A stretch of 61,890 bases of DNA from the NCBI GenBank assembly GCA_018398765.1, contig JAHBMJ010004391.1, forward strand, positions 1 to 61,890. The letters run 5' to 3'. The stretch comes from Chromera velia. Taxonomy: Eukaryota; Sar; Chromeraceae. The notes under the pieces are model-generated. The model searched no databases, was not told the DNA's origin, and was given only the letters and a program-made list of their open reading frames with translations. Below are positions 12,701 through 27,700 of this stretch, one piece after another (position 1 is the stretch's first letter; each line of letters begins with the position of its first letter). The position numbers and the translations under genes were made by a program.

Positions 12701-15700
12701 AAGAAGCACTCGGCCTCCCTGGGGTCGGGGTCGGCCTCAGCCTCGGCCACTTCGTCTTCCAGCAGCGGGTTTCCGGAGGTTCCTGCGGAGATGCACCGTT
12801 TCGTTCTTGACGCAGTGCTTGTCCTCATGTCCGCACACATCTCTGCGGATCCGTCAGCCGTGATTGCACGAGAAGAGATCCGTCGTTTGAGGGGTGCAGC
12901 AAGGAAGGGGAGCATTGGTAATCTGCTTCCTCCGAGTCGTTTGACTCTGGAGGACGGAGGAGACGGGGAGACAGCAGAAACCAGGCAAAAGGACAGAGAT
13001 GGGGGCAGAGGAGAGTCCCGAAGGTCTTCAGGTCAAGCCGGAGGGGCGGGGGGAAGTGATGGAGAGGGAGACGAAGAGAAAAAGGGAATGGGGGGAGAAT
13101 CTTCCGACCTCCCGATGTCTGTTTGGGATGTCACCCGGAGAATCTGTGAGGTCAGTGTGACGTCACCCTCTCCCTCCCATCTCAACGTGTTCCGCTCTGT
13201 GCTGCTTTTAAAAGTAGTTCCTGCATAGTGGTACGCCTCCAAGCCTCTGTCTTTTCGTCTTTGCACCCGCTCTCGAATCAGCCCGCACCCCAAGTTTTCA
13301 ATTGGCGCCATCCTTCGCTTATCGGATTGCACACGTGCCTCAACGTCGCCACGGTCTGGGCGGTCTGCGTCTTTCCAACCGAATTGAAGAAGTGCATGCA
13401 ATTTTTTCTTTTCTTTTGCAAATCGCTCCTTGATCATTACCCTGCCTCCATGCCTTCCTTACCTTTTTCTGTGGCTGAACGCAGAGACTCCTGGGGGCCG
13501 AGGAGATGAGTCGTCCCACGAGTGTGAATGGGGGCGAGGCGAGGGGGTCTCCCAGTGGGGGTGTCCTCCCTCCCTCTTCCTCCTCACCGCCTGAGAAAGA
13601 GAAGGAAAAGGGAAGTGCAGAGAAGGGAAAGGGAACTGCGGCCTCTGGATCGAAAGGGGCGAGGGGGGGGGCGGCGGGAGGCGCCAAGGGGGCCGCTCAT
13701 CCGCATCTACGACCATCAGCCGAGGTGTCGCCCTCGTCTTCCTCAACTGCGGCGGCACCCGGGGGCCCGCAGGATGGGTCTTCCTCTTTGCAGCTGGTGC
13801 CCGTCCACGGAGGTTACTCCTTACCCTCCACAGCGTCTCAATTTTTGATCCAGCACTTCGATTATCTGTACGATTCCCCTGTCGACATGCTGCGGCTGTT
13901 GATTCGAATGATTCGATCGGCTGGCATGGAGATGGAGGATGCCCAGGCGGATGTTGTCAGGGATGCGCGGAAGAGTGGGGGGGAGGGTCCCGGTACGGGG
14001 TTGGATGTTTCGCCTGCCCGTTCGGGGCCTTCTGATCCGCGGCACAGTCCTCTTCTGCAAATTCCACCCCCAGGCTCGGGCAAGGGGAGTGGAAATCGGC
14101 CAGGCCTGATGAAACACTTCAGTGACGACGTGGGAGGTGCGGCTACTGATTTTGCGCGCAGTTCGTTTGCAGCGATGCTTTGTCAAAAGCTCCGCCTGGC
14201 TGCTTTCTTTTTCGTCAGATTTCACTCTGCTCTGTGTGAATACCCCGAAGACGACGATGAGGTCCTGATGCAGGGAGACGATTCAGCGAGGGGACTGCAG
14301 ACTGCTCCGCCCGCAAGTTCCGCAGCCGCTGTGGCGGGGGCAGCCGGTACAGAGGCGGCGGGGCCAGACACTGGGGCCGGGGGTGAGGGAAGTCCGTCTG
14401 ACGGTCCACCTCCCCTTGCTGCAGGTGGCGGCGCAGAAGAGGGAGGCGGTCCCACGCGGGAACCGCCCTCTGCCGGGGGTGCGCGGGACATTATGCGAGG
14501 AGAGCGTCCCGCCTCCGCAGCGGGTCTCCGGGTCTCTGCAGGGACTGTCGACGCCAGCCGGGGCCCCGGGGCCTCTGCGGACCCCCTAGAGTGGGCAGAC
14601 TCGTACCTGGATTATGAGACGTATGCGGACCACTACGTGACTCCTCAGCAGCAGGCGTTGCAGGATGAAATTCTCAGGTGAGGAGAACAGAAGGGAGGGA
14701 GGGGGAATTGATGGATGAGAGGCTCACGGAAGTGGGTGAAAGGAGAGGAGAGGAGAGAAAAGGAAAAGAGAAAGAAGGGACTGGCTGGCGGCTGGATGCG
14801 GAAAGCAGCGAAGAAAGGATGTGTGCGGTCATTTGTTCCGTTTCGTTGGCATGCATTCCCTCGTATGTGTATTATATGTGAATGCAACATCTGCATGCAG
14901 GTGTGTAAACACGCTCCTCGACGTCGCCGCGCCCTCGACGAAAGCGATCTTTGAGTCCGAGGAGCCGGTATTGCTCCTCCGGCACGGGACGGCAGAGGGG
15001 GTTGGCGGAGGGGGGGGAGCTCCCACATCTGTTTTTGAGCTTCCTGCTCAACCGGGCGGCGCCTCTCCGTCCCCGTCCGAGTCTGACTCTCCTGCTCCTC
15101 AGAGTGCAAATGCAGAGCGAGGAAGGGGGGGAGCGGCGCTGGAGATACCCAACGGGCCTGCAGGGGAGGTCGGTATGAAGGCCCCGGGTAGCCCTGCTGC
15201 GACTGTTGTGGCCCTTTATGGGAATGGGGTTCAAACTAGGGGGGGAGGGGGAAAGGGGTCAAGTGCGAATACTGCCGGTGCTGCAGTCCAAGAAGCGTTG
15301 GCATGTGAGGTCCTGAGAGTGCTCCAGCGAGATCTGTTGGCATTGTTGTTCAGGCAGCAGAGGGATTGTCCTCCTGGATTGCAGACCCTCGTCACCCCTT
15401 TCGTCCAAAATATTCTCGAAAGAGGATCTGTTCTCTTGAGATTGATGGATGTAAATGCCCCAGTGGTTTCAGGGGGGACGCCAGGGTCGCTGGGCGATCT
15501 TCTCCCAGCTGCGGTCGATCTCTATCAGTTGTTGAGTCCCATCACTTCATCCAGAAGGTCGCATACCTTTCTTGGCTCTGTTCTGCTTCCTATGGTTACA
15601 GCCTTGTGCTGTTTTCGGGATCTCCAATTTGACATTGGGGTAGACATTCTCTCCTACTGTCACCTGTTGCATTTGGAAGTTGTGGACAAGATGCGCAAAA

Positions 15701-18700
15701 TCTCTGGATCCTCTGTGTGGAGGAATGCGGACAGCAGAGCATTAGAGACAGGAGTGGCAAGCTCAGTGGATGAGGGGGGAAGTAAGGAACGAGAGGATAG
15801 GGCGGGGGGGTCGTCTCCTCCGAGTGAAGCAGGCGGCACAGGCGTTGGGCTGGGTCCCCCCCCTCCTGAAATAACTATTCCCAGGGGGCTGCCTGAGGCA
15901 GCGCTTCCCCTTGCGCCGGGGGGGAGCAGGCGAGAGGGAGGAGGAGACGGGCTGCTTTCCCTTCTCGGCATGCCCGTGCCCGCTGCGTCTCGTGCCTCGG
16001 TGACGCAACCTTCGAGTCCCCAGGCCCTTAGTGCAGACGGTCCGGGATCGGGATTTGCGACTCGAGGGGGGTCTAGGGGGAGTGGGGGGCGGTGGGGTCA
16101 ACCTAGGGGTCTGTTTGGGTCCCCTCTAGGATTGGATCTAGCTGAAGGGGCCCTGAGAGGAGAAGAGGATTATGACGGTCCAGGGGGGCCGGCGGGATTT
16201 GTGCAGACGTTGGCACGGTCTGTTGGTTTTGAAGTGTGTTTTCCTTCTTTTCTTCGTTCTTTGTTTGAAAGGCTGGTTCCTTGGTTTTTTGAGTGCGTGT
16301 CTCTTTTCTTTGTGTTTTCCCGTCCCTTTCTGTCCTCGGTTCGCCTGTCCGCATCAAAGCATCATCAATGTGCTCATCTGCGTAGATGTCGCCCGATTTG
16401 TTCGTTTTCTTTTGTCCCGTTACGTGGGGGGGGCGTGCAAGCCCCCGGCTTTTCTCTTTTGTTCTTTGTTCCGATCGCTCCCTCTCCAACTTTCTCGCTG
16501 CTTCTGCCTTTGTTTGACTGACCTTGTGACCGTCTCTTAATTTCTTTGCCTTCTTGCATGCAGGTCTTCTGCCTCCAGCCCCTTCCAACCTCGACTTCAA
16601 CTCGGGAGCATTGCGGCGTTTGCTGCTGGGAATGCCGGTTCTGCTTTGATCGAGGACCTTCTGCACCTCACCCTCTGGCTGTGTGCCGAGCTCGCAGGAC
16701 AACTGATTCAGGAGAGCAGCAGGCTCACCCAGATGGCTGCATCCGCAGCCGCATACGAGCAGGCGTCCACTGTGGCTGGTGGAGGAGGAGGCCGGTCTGT
16801 TGCGACAGGCTCCCCATCACCCGACAGACCGCGTTCTCTGAGCCCAGATGGCGCCGGGCAGGGAGGGGCGGGCTCAGGGGCCCAGTCCCCGACGCCCTCC
16901 AACCCCCCCGCCCCCCTTCCTGAGGCAGCCCAATTCGTCTCCTATGCCGAGCAGACCCCTGCGGACAGACTGCCGGAGCCTCTTGACGGATCGATGAATC
17001 TCCAGGGCTCCCCTTCTGTTGGCTTTGGGGGCACATCGCGGACTGTGACTGGTGCACATGCACAGCAGCATCAGGCGCACGGGGTGTCTCCAAGAAACCG
17101 TTTGGCAAATGCGGTGACGACAGGGGTTGCCGTGCCCCTGTCACCCGGAAGGGAACCCGGGGGAATGCCGGACGATGGACCCGGGCCGGCGGCACCTTCC
17201 GCCCCGCACATCCCGATGGGGATGGGTGTGGCGAGTCGGAAGCAATCGCAGATGACGAAGGCCTTCACGGTGTGGTTGCTCACGAGCCTGGCGGAGTCTC
17301 AACCTCTGAGTGGAAGAGTGACTGCAGTGATCAAGACGCTCGCGCAGAATCTGCAAATCGAGAGTCTGGTGTCGTTTTTGAAGAAGCAAACTAGGGCTGA
17401 AGGCGGGTTGGAGAAAATGGGGTCGGGGGAGGAAATGGAGTCCCAATTTCCCGTCTCCCTCTCGAGCGCTTATGGACCTCGGCAGACCGATGAGGAACGA
17501 GGAAGGCCCGCTGAGGGAGGTGAAGGCAAGACAAGAGAAGAAAGTGGACCCGGATCAGAGCTCGCTCAGTCCCACACTGAGACTTTGATTGCTGGTGTGT
17601 CTGCTTTTGTCGAATCGCTCTGTTCGACTGACGGGGTTCGAAAGGGGGCAGATCTCCTTGTGGAGGCTCTTCATAAGAAGACGCCCTTGCAGTTTGTTCC
17701 TTTGCACCCAGTCAACTCACGATACGGTTTGGCGGTGCGGCACTTCTTTGCCTGTCTGATCGTATTTGGGGGACGGCTTTTGCTCCTGGCCCAGCAGGCA
17801 GCTGAAAGTCTCTGGAACGCATCTCAAATGGCCCAGGAAAGCGAAAACCGGCTTCCGCCTTCTTCGTTGGAGGACCCCATTCCTGCCGAGCTAACGGCTG
17901 TGTGGAAGATGTACGTCCAGACGTTCCTGCAATGGCTGATCTCCCGACACCAGCAGAGGGTGCTGGAGAAGGAGGCATCGGGAAACACGGACTTGGGGCC
18001 TGACGCAGCCACGCAGTCTGTTGAGAGCGCGCGCATGCTGCTGAAACTGGGCTTGAAGGTCGGTTGGCTTTTTTTTCCGGTTGATGCCGTTTCAGCGTGC
18101 CGCTCCGGTTGATGCCGTTTCAGCGTGCCCCTCTGACTGTCCTGCTTCCTGTTCTGTTGTCTATGGAAATGCAAGAGAAAGTGTGGTCGTGCAGCCCCCA
18201 AACACGTTCGAGTGCTTCACCTTTGAGTTTTCTTCGTTTTCTATGCACACACTATCGACAGTCGGAAGCGGAAGGGGCAGAAGAAGGAGGAGAACATCCT
18301 GGCGCAGGAATGAGAGTCGAAAAAAAACACGGAATGTGAAGATTGTCCTTTTTTTTTTGCTGTCCTCATTTCACTTGCCTGTATGTCTGTATGTCTGTTT
18401 GTCTGTGTGCAGGTGTGGAGCGAGCGCCTTCGTCATGAGAGATCTGCAATGCCCCGCAAAGCCACAAAGACGGTGAGACGGCAAATGTTCGCCTACAATC
18501 GCATCCTCTCGGAGCCCTCTGAGCAGCTGCTGCAGGGACGGCAGGGGAGTGCCTTGGCACGACAGTCCTCTGACTCGTTTATGATTGGGACCACAGGGGC
18601 GAATTCAGGGGCGACCCCGTCCCGAAGAGGTTCCAATTTTCCCTCCAGTGGTGCAGGAGGGGGTGATCAGTTGGACAAGCAGGCGGCGTCTCTGGATTTG

Positions 18701-21700
18701 CTTTCGTTGTCTGTGCCCTCCCCTTCCGGGGGTCTGGGTGTGGGTGGGGGGAGCATCGGTGTGGGAAATCTGACCACGCCTGCGGGCTTCAGCCGTGGCG
18801 CCTCGGGGGGACAGAGTCCTCCGGCGTTCTTTGTGCACTCAGACTCTGTGGATTCGTTCACAGTACAGGTCGGTGATCTAGTGGATTTTTTCAGTGACTT
18901 GATTTGCTTCCTTCCCTTAAGGGTGTCTTTAGACTCGCAACGTTCTCAAAGAAGAATGCATTGAAAGTGGGGCGATGTAGCAGCAATAAGATACAAGAAA
19001 AGAACGAGAAGAGCACTCTGTGGTCTGCGGCCAGTTTGTTTTTTCATGCCCCGTATTTCGTGCCAGAGCTTGTGCTTGTATCCATGGTCTGCTGTCAGGC
19101 CTTCTGTTTCGTTTGTAAACTCTTCGTCCTCTTTCTGTTTGGCTTTGAGAACCCGTAGCGGTGTGGTAAGCCAGTTGCCTTGTAGATGTCTGTGGCTTTC
19201 ATGACCTGTTGTCTTGCTGCTCAACTGAACCTCGTCGTTTCTCGCAGGTGCATGAAGCCGTGGCGGGGTCCGGGATCCTCCAGGGAAGCCACGCGGCCGG
19301 CAACAACCCCCTGGGATCCCCCTTGAGCGCCGCCACCGCAAGCCCTGTGGCAGGGGGGGGGTCCAGACCTTTCGGAGTGGGCGCCGCCTCTGGGTCCCTT
19401 CCGACCTCGGCGCCGCCCCTTGCGTTGCCTGACCACGAAATTCTCCGTCCCGTGATGAGTTTCGTGACAGGAGAGATGGCGGTGGCCACCCAGATCCGAA
19501 CTTTCGAGCTCCAGATGGAAGCTGCGGTGTTGCGTGCAGCAGCTCTGCAGTATATTGGCAGACTTCTCGACACGTTAGGAAGTCTGGGAGGTATTGGAGA
19601 TGGAGGTCGCAATTCAGGGAATGCTGTCAGGGGTGACAGTCAGGGGCGACGGAACTGGAGTGCCACTGCAAGCGGCAACGCTGCCGTGAAAGTCCTGACG
19701 GTGTGTGCGACTCGCATGAAGGCTTTGGGCACACCCCTGAAGGGACTCCCCATTTTGCCCACGTACATGCGTCAGGGGTTACAGGACTCCTTCGTCCGTC
19801 TGTGCAGTTCCATTATTTCCCTACTTGACACAGTGGACCTCCCACCCCCCCAAGCACCCCGGACGTCCACCACATTACAGACACGCAACTCCAGAGGCCC
19901 TGGCCGGAAACCGTCCCGAGGCTCGGGGCCCGACGAGGCCCCGGCTGCAAGTGGGTCCTCCGGGGGCCGGGGCCCATCGTCAATGGGTTTCTTGGCTCCC
20001 CGTCCTTCCCCTTCGATTCAGTCTGACACACTGGGTGGGTGGGGTGGGGATGCAGATGGGGGTCTGTCCGACAGAGAAGCAGGAGGAGGGCTGTCCCTGG
20101 CAGGGGACCGTGGGACATCTACCCACGTGCATGACCTCCTGGCTCTGCTGACATTGTGCCTGCCCTTCCGTCTGGAGGACCAGAGGCTCCTGCGCAAAGG
20201 GGGGGTGTTGCGGAAGTTGGAGACGTTGTTGTTGGGATCCAACAAACTTGCAGCGTATGCCTCAGGAGCGTCTCCGGGTACCTCGTCTGCGTTGAACGAT
20301 TTGGGTCTGAGGGGAGCAGGGGCTCTGCAGCTTGCGTCAAGAGAGAGGGACGCGGCGAGCTCTTTGCGGTCTCGTGCGGCGTGGCTCGTCTTTAAGTTGC
20401 TTGTCTTTTCATCTTTCTCTAGCGGTGCAGGGCAGAAGAGAGTGGGAGACATTCTGGCACAGGTTGGAGGGGAGGGGGGGGGCAGGGATCTCTCCCGTGA
20501 GGGCTCTGTCGATGGGGGCGTGGTGGTCCCAGGACCAGCAGGGGGCAGTGATGGGGGGGGACCCTCGGACAGCGATCCGAATCTTGTGCGTGCGTCATTC
20601 GGTATGGCCATGGCAGCTGGGGGAGCTGGGGGTTCGGATGCGTCCCCTGGGGATGAAGATGGAGGTCGTCCGGGTGAGGGCGTGGGAGGAGATGGGAGTG
20701 GGGGAGGGGGGGAGGAAGTGGAGCTTTCGTCTGAACATGTTGCCCTGTTGAATGTGATTGCAGTGGCAATCAGTCGGGCGTACAGTCAGTCAATAGCGAC
20801 ACAGAAGAGGAAAGAAAAGGAGAGGGACAGTGTGGCTGCAGGAGGAACAGCAGGCGGAGGAGACGGCATGACAGGAGGATTCGGATTCCGTCCAGCTGCC
20901 AGGGGAGGTGAGAAGGACGAAAAGGAGAAGAAGGATAGAGAGACGGAACGACTTTTGGGAAGTCTGGTTCCACCCCCCCAACCGGGTGGGAGCGCTCTCA
21001 GTCGCCCTGGGGGTGTGTCTCGAGATTTGAATAGACGCGCTCTGTCGGTACAGAGGCTAGGAGGAGGAGGAGGTCCCCCCTCGACCCATCCGTTCCTCAC
21101 AGGGCCTGGAGACTCTGCGGGGGGAAGTGCGGGTGATCCCGTGCTTGCAGAGGCGGCAGTTGAGAGTCTCTTCCGTCCCTTCTGTTTGTTGAACCCGATC
21201 ATGAAGGCAGTGGGGGGGCCGACAGGGGTGAAGGACCTCCAGCCATCCAGCCTGTCCCTGCAGATGCTCATTCTCCTCACAGCACTCCCACCAGCAGCCT
21301 CCGCGCGAGTCTTGTGTTCAGGCACGCTCTCAGCCGCCGTGCTCCATTACCTTCTCATTAAAGAGTCACCCCTTCACTGTGTGGTCACAGCTCATTTGAT
21401 GAGGAGGGTAAGTAAGGGGATTGGGATGAGAGAAGCGGCAGCCGAGAAGCAGAGAAAGATGAAGGCGTCGGCCACGAAGGGTAAAACGTCGAGTGACGCT
21501 TCGGAACGGCCCGCTTCTTCTTCTACCGCTTTCCCGGATACTTCGCACTACCTCAGGCGAAGGAATATGGGTGGGAGTGGAAGGAGTCACTTGCAGCTTG
21601 CGCGGTCTGTCTGGTCCATGTACGCGTCTCTGTTGGCTCTGCCGATTTTGGAGGCCATTGGCAGGGCAGAGCTTGACACCCTGCACCCAATTCCAAAAAG

Positions 21701-24700
21701 CAGCGACGACGAAACACCGGGGAAGCTGGTGAAAGAAGAAGAGGTCGCAGGAAAGGGATCGGGAGGAAAGGAGGAGAAGGAGCATTCGGAAGAGAAGGGG
21801 GGGAAGTGGGATTCGAAGGAGAAATCCGAAAGTAAAGAGAAAGAGGGAGAGAAGGAGAGCGACGGGAAGGGCACAGGGGACTATCAGGGGATGCGGAAAG
21901 CGTTCATTGAAGCCGCGTCTACCACAGAGGAGCCCGAGGGTGTTGTTGCCTCTGTCCAGTCTCTGGTCTGTCTTGTGCGTGAAATGTTCGTAGTGGTCCC
22001 CGGCCTCCTGGCCAAGGTCGTGGGTCCCCTCACGGACTTTCTCACCACCGTAGAAACTCGTTATGCTGAGGAGATGTCGCTTCCCTTTGACTTGGGGAAA
22101 CAGGGCGACGATCTGAACAACAGAGACGGAAGCCAGGAGAGCAATGCAGCAGCCCAACAACGAAAAGAGAAGAAAAAGGAGAAAGACAAAGCAGAAGAAC
22201 AGAAGGTAGCCCAGCTATTCGGCCTTCTGGCTGTGATCACCGGAGACATCAACCAGCTCTTTTCTGCCCTTTCTACCTGCAAGATGTCGGACGGCCGAGT
22301 AGGGACGGTCCTGGCCCTGGGTCCCGGCATAGGCGACTGCCAAGTGCTGATCGGGGGGCGTCTGGCCCCCTCCACCGTCTCGTCGGCCGAGATTTTGGGG
22401 CCGGTTGGGGTCGAGGGAGGGGCCCAGGCCACGGCAGATGGCCTGCTGCCTTCCTCAAGTGTCGCAGGCACGGCGTCATTTTTGGATAAGCTGCGAGGAG
22501 GAGACGAGGCAGAGGGGCTGAGGTCACTCGTTCTTCGGACAGCATCTTATGCTCTCAGATCTTTGCCTCCTCTTCGAAACGAGAGATCGCAAATTTTGAT
22601 CAACCCCTTTCGTCTCTTCCGGAAGGCCAAACTCTGCCACCGGGCTCTTGGGGCTTTCCACGCCTTGTTCGGTGCAGCTGTGTGCAGTCGCACGGAGACG
22701 TGGGACTTGTTCTTGGAGCTTGTGCGTGCAGTGTTTGACAAGAAGGGATCTCTGTCGCGTATCTGCACGCTGATCCTGAACGACAGTCCGGTGTCGGCAC
22801 TCCTGTCGACCAATGGGCCCCTCTGGCCCATGGCGAGGTTGCTCCGTCTCTTCAAGCGGACCCACTCCGTCACGGTGAACAACGACTGCGTGTCCTCGTT
22901 TGCGGCATGGCACACTCTGTGCCAACGGCAGGATCTTGTGACAGCAGAGCTAGAGGCAGGGTGGGTCCGGGGTCCGCATGCAGCCAAAGGCCGTAGGTTG
23001 AAACCCTCTGACGTTGAGGCGGCCTACGGGGGGGCTGCAGGCTCAATGCGAGCAGCAGAGGAGACGAGAGCGCTGTTGATGTCGACCGCCCTGCTCCCAG
23101 AGGGAGAGGATGAGGGGGAGGTCTCTCCGCCTCGGGGGGAGCTGACGGCAGACTTGAGGGACCTCAGCTCTGAGATCATTGCAGCGGGGTCCCTAGAGTA
23201 TGTTGACGGGCAGAGTAAGAACAGGGGCAAGGAGGCTCCTTCTTCGTCTGCACCCAAAACAGGATCCTTCGCGGGGATTCTATCCGTGTTGGATTATGTC
23301 GATGGGGGGGTTGCGAGTCGTCCCTCTACGGGAGAGGTGATGGACAAGAAATCGTTCATCGCCAACCTGATGGGGGGGGCGTTGAATCGGATTGTGACGA
23401 CGAGTGAGAGGCTGACAGGTACGAAGGCTTCCGATGAGAGGGAGGGCAGGATGTTCGCAGGATGGGCAGACGTGAAGCGTGCCTTTGTGGTGGTCCCCTC
23501 GTCTCTCTCAGGCCCTGTAGTGATGGGCATGCTTGGGGTTACTGCCCGCACAGCCCTCGCGTGTCTTCGCGTACTGTTGGTACAGTTACCACGCGGATGC
23601 GCTACTTTGCCGCTACACCCACGGTCCCCGCCCCTGCCTCAGCAGCAGCAACAGGAGGGGCGGCAGGAGGCACTTGCTCTGACTGCCGACAAGGCTGTGC
23701 GTGCTGCGTACCGTGTGGCGGGTGCACCCTGGTTCATCTCGATGCTTGCGTCAGCCCAGATGGAGAAAGCGTGCGACGCTATGGCGCGGCGTGGGTGTCT
23801 GTTTGTGAGCAGACGCCCATCGGCTCCGGGTGGGGGGGCTGATGTGCTGGAGGGCCGGGAGGCTACCTCGACTGCTCTCGTGCGGTCACTTGCACGGTCT
23901 CCGTTTGGCCGGGGATCGAGTGTGACTGACCTTTGTGACGAGTTGGCTCTGCACCACTCTGCTCTGTCAGACTCGCCTCCTGAGGAGTCTTCTCTTGCCT
24001 TGCAGGAAGGCAGGGGGGGTGCTCCTGTTGGGGAGAGTGAAAAGTTGGGAGACGTGGATGTTGCAGTAGACGCCTTGGAGGACCTCCACTTGCTGCAGCA
24101 CACGTTCGCCCAGATGATCGCAGAAACAGAAGAGGAGACGCAGAGCGCAGCACAGAAGGAAGAGGAGGCAGCGGCAGCCCCTTTCGACCCCTCCATCATG
24201 AGTCTTCCCAGAGGAAAGAACGACCAGGGGCCGGGTGAGCCGGCCGGGTCCGACCAGCCGGGGTTGATTGAGTGGGCCAGAGCGCTCGCGTCCACTCTAC
24301 ACACCTCTCAGCGAATAGCGGAAGAGGAGGGAGCAGACAGGTCGAGAGCGATGACTCTGAGGGCAAATCTCGTCGACTTGTGTGTGCTTCGCCTTCTGGC
24401 CGTTCTACAGATTCAGGCAATGTCTCTTGCACAGGCACAGGCAGAGAGGCAGGCGAGAAGTGGGGGTGATGGGAACGATCGCAAAGCGCTGGTGGCAGAT
24501 TCGGGACCTTCAGGGGAGATGCGGACGCCTCAGCCGATTTTCAAAGGCTCCTGGGTTCGTCTTTTGAACGCAGGGGTCGAGGAAGGGGATGTCCGGCCTG
24601 TAGGTGACTTCGCCCCCTGTGTCAGCGGTCTGGTTCTTCAAATCATGCACGAGGGCAACTTCCTCAAGATTTGGAGAAATAGAAGGACAGAGATCGTGCG

Positions 24701-27700
24701 TACATCCGACGTTGTGCCAGATGAAGCCTCTAACAGAATCCGCACCCACGCCACGGTCCGCATCCGGTCCTCTGTGGTAGAGCCGCGTGGAGGTTGGAGG
24801 GGGGTGGCCACGAGTGCCCTCGGGAGGGTCCGGCGAGTCAGGGCGGAGTACGCACAGGTGGACTTTGTGGGAGTGCCCCAGGGCAGCTGGTGGTTTGTGC
24901 CCGATCTCGAGAGCACAGAGAATGAAAGCATACCTGTGGGACCTCCAGAAGGTGAGTGGGTGAGTGCCTTTTCTTGTCTTCTGTTGCACAAGAAAGGATG
25001 TGGAAAAACAAGTGGGACCGAGGTTTATTTTGCAAATGAAAAGCAGAGCAGCTCTGTAGGTAAGCGACCATTGATTGACCCTGCCCGTCAGAGCTGCGTG
25101 ATCGGGGAAGATCAGAAGAGAGATTGATTCACTCGCTGAGTTCGTCTGCCTCATTCTCCTACACTTGTTCTTTGGTTGGACCCATCGATCGGGGGAAGTT
25201 CCACAATTCATTCTGAGTGAGCGTGCCCTTTTTTCTTCACATCAATCTCTCTGCCTTTCCCGCTTAAATTGGTCTCTCCCTTGTTTGCTTTTCTGTTGGC
25301 TTGACAGTGTACTTCTGTCTGTGCATGCTTCTCTCCATGCAGGGAGTGCGGCCCTGGAGGTGGGGTCTTTGAACTTGGTGGGAATCGAGCCGGGTGCTCT
25401 GGCACAGGTTTTGGAGCAGGTTGGTTGGTTGGTCAGTGAGTGATTCTGTCTGTGCGTCTTCTTATTTTTCTTAGGAGAGAGAGGACACACAGGAAAAACC
25501 GAAGTTTCTCTTTGTCCTCGGAAGTGCGTGTGAAAAAACGCTGGGGAGGTCGCCTGTGTCAACGGGACCGACGGCATTGAGATTGGGAAGGTGGCTCTTA
25601 GGGTGGGAAAAATAGTGCATTCGCATTTGCGCGAACGAGACGGGCAGTTTGCATTTGCATTCTTGTACGGGTGGGTGATGGTTGGTCTATGTGTGTGCAG
25701 TCTGGAAGTTTGGGTGTCCCTGTGGAGGAAGTGGTGACTGCCATGCGACGATCAGGGAACAACGCCCAGATGGCCGTCTCCCTGCTGCAAAATCGAGGTG
25801 AGTGCCTTGGTTTCTCTCTGTGCTGCAATCAGAGGTAAGTGTCTCCGCTCAAAAAGAAGAGGCACGGCATGGTTGGTTTCTTTTTTCCTGACAGATTGCT
25901 CAACTAAATTTTCGTGTTGTTCCTATTCGGTGCTCTGTCTTCTGTATTTCCTTTCTGTGCTTAACTGGTCGCTCGCCCTTTAATTCCCCGTCGTTATCTG
26001 TGGTTGACCCTGTCCTTCTGTCTCACGACTGCCTGCAGGAAGCGCGGTGGCTCCGACAATTTCGCCCTCAGCTGCCAGAGCGGCGGCGGCGGGGGGAGGC
26101 AGGGGTTCCACGAGCTTCCGTAACACGACGGCGCGCCCTGCTGCCCTGACCATTCCGGCACGTGGCGGTGTCACCACCGTTGGACAGAGTGCGGCAGCAG
26201 GAGGCACAAGGGCGTCTGTGGGAGGGGAGGCCGGAGGGGCGTCTTCATCCTCATCTGCCTCTGCAGGTCTGCCTATTCGTCCAGGGTTGACACCCTCAAA
26301 CTCTCCCGAAAATCGAACCGGAGGGGCAGGAACGGGCGCGGCGGCAGGGAGCGGGCTTACCACGGCACCGCCTTCTGTTCCTCCCGCAGTCGCCACTGCA
26401 GGAGGTGCATCTTCATCTACCGCTGCTGGTGGTGGAAGTGCATCAGTACCGAAGGCCAAAGCCCCGCCTCCATCCAGACCCCCAGACCCGTCTCCCACCG
26501 GAGCTTCTGCTTCCCCTTCTGCTCACCCCTCTGTCAATCTGCCATCGGCATCTGGTGGTTCCTCTGCAGCCGTCGCAGGGAACCAGAGCAATCCGCTTAC
26601 CGGGACCAATTCGGGCCGTCCCGCACCTTCACCTCCTGCTGCATTTCGATCTCGCGGAATGCCGGGCGGGCCCATGGGGCGACGGAGTGGGTCCTTATCT
26701 GGGCCTTCTGGGGGCAGTGCAGGTGGGCCGTTGGCGGCGCCCAAAGCTGCGGGGGCCCGGATCACGAGTGCGACTAGCAGCAGTGCCTCGAATGCGGGGG
26801 GTGGAAGCGGTGCGACTGGCGGGGCTGCTCCGAAGGCTGCGGGGCCCTCTGCATCATCTGACGAGGCAGGCCGGGGTCCTGCGAGCCTAGCTGCAGTGGA
26901 GTCTGGTGGGGGTGCCGGGGGCGTGCTGACGAAGAGCGCGGCGATGAGCATGAATAGTGCGGGACAGAGCCTTAGCATGATCTCGAACATGATTGCAGTC
27001 ACCGGAAATGTGCAGCTCTTCACAAGCACGCAGAAGGGAAGACAGTTCGACAAAGATTTGCGGAACGGTCAGCGTCGAACAGTCGGTGGGGTGTCCGGGA
27101 AGAAGAGAAGGAACTGTTTTCGTTTGTTTCTCTAGTTTCGGAGAAGAAAGAATGATCAATATTTCTCTTCCCTTTCTTTTGTCGGGTCTCTGCACATTTT
27201 CAGTCTCAAAACACCTCTCGAGGTCGATTGTCATGATGAGATTTCAAGCAATCAATTGACATCATACTGCAGTAAACACATGCTTTCTCCCTGTTTTTGT
27301 CTCTCTGCCTGCCTCTCTTTCGTTCTGTTTGCCGTCTGTCCGGATCCCTCGCTGCAGGTCTCTGGGGTCTCTCGACTTTGATAGAGCGTCTCCACTTCGA
27401 GACCCTTCCCTCTGCAGAGGTGGATCCTGAGCGGCAGCATAAACAGGCCCCCATTGCGTTCTGGCTTCTGGGGATCTTCTTGGAAGATCTGAAGAGATTT
27501 AGGCCGAAGATCATTCAAGCGGGGGGGGCGGCAGGGTCTGACGATTCCCCGGCAGCTGTACTTCGGAAGGCTTTGCGTCACTGTTGTTGGGACGTGACGC
27601 TGCCTCTGCTGTTCATGGTCGTCATGTGCAACCAGCCGGGGATTGGCGGGGCGCAGGAAGGCAAGGCACAAGCCCGAGAGGCGGCGGCGCGGACGCATCG

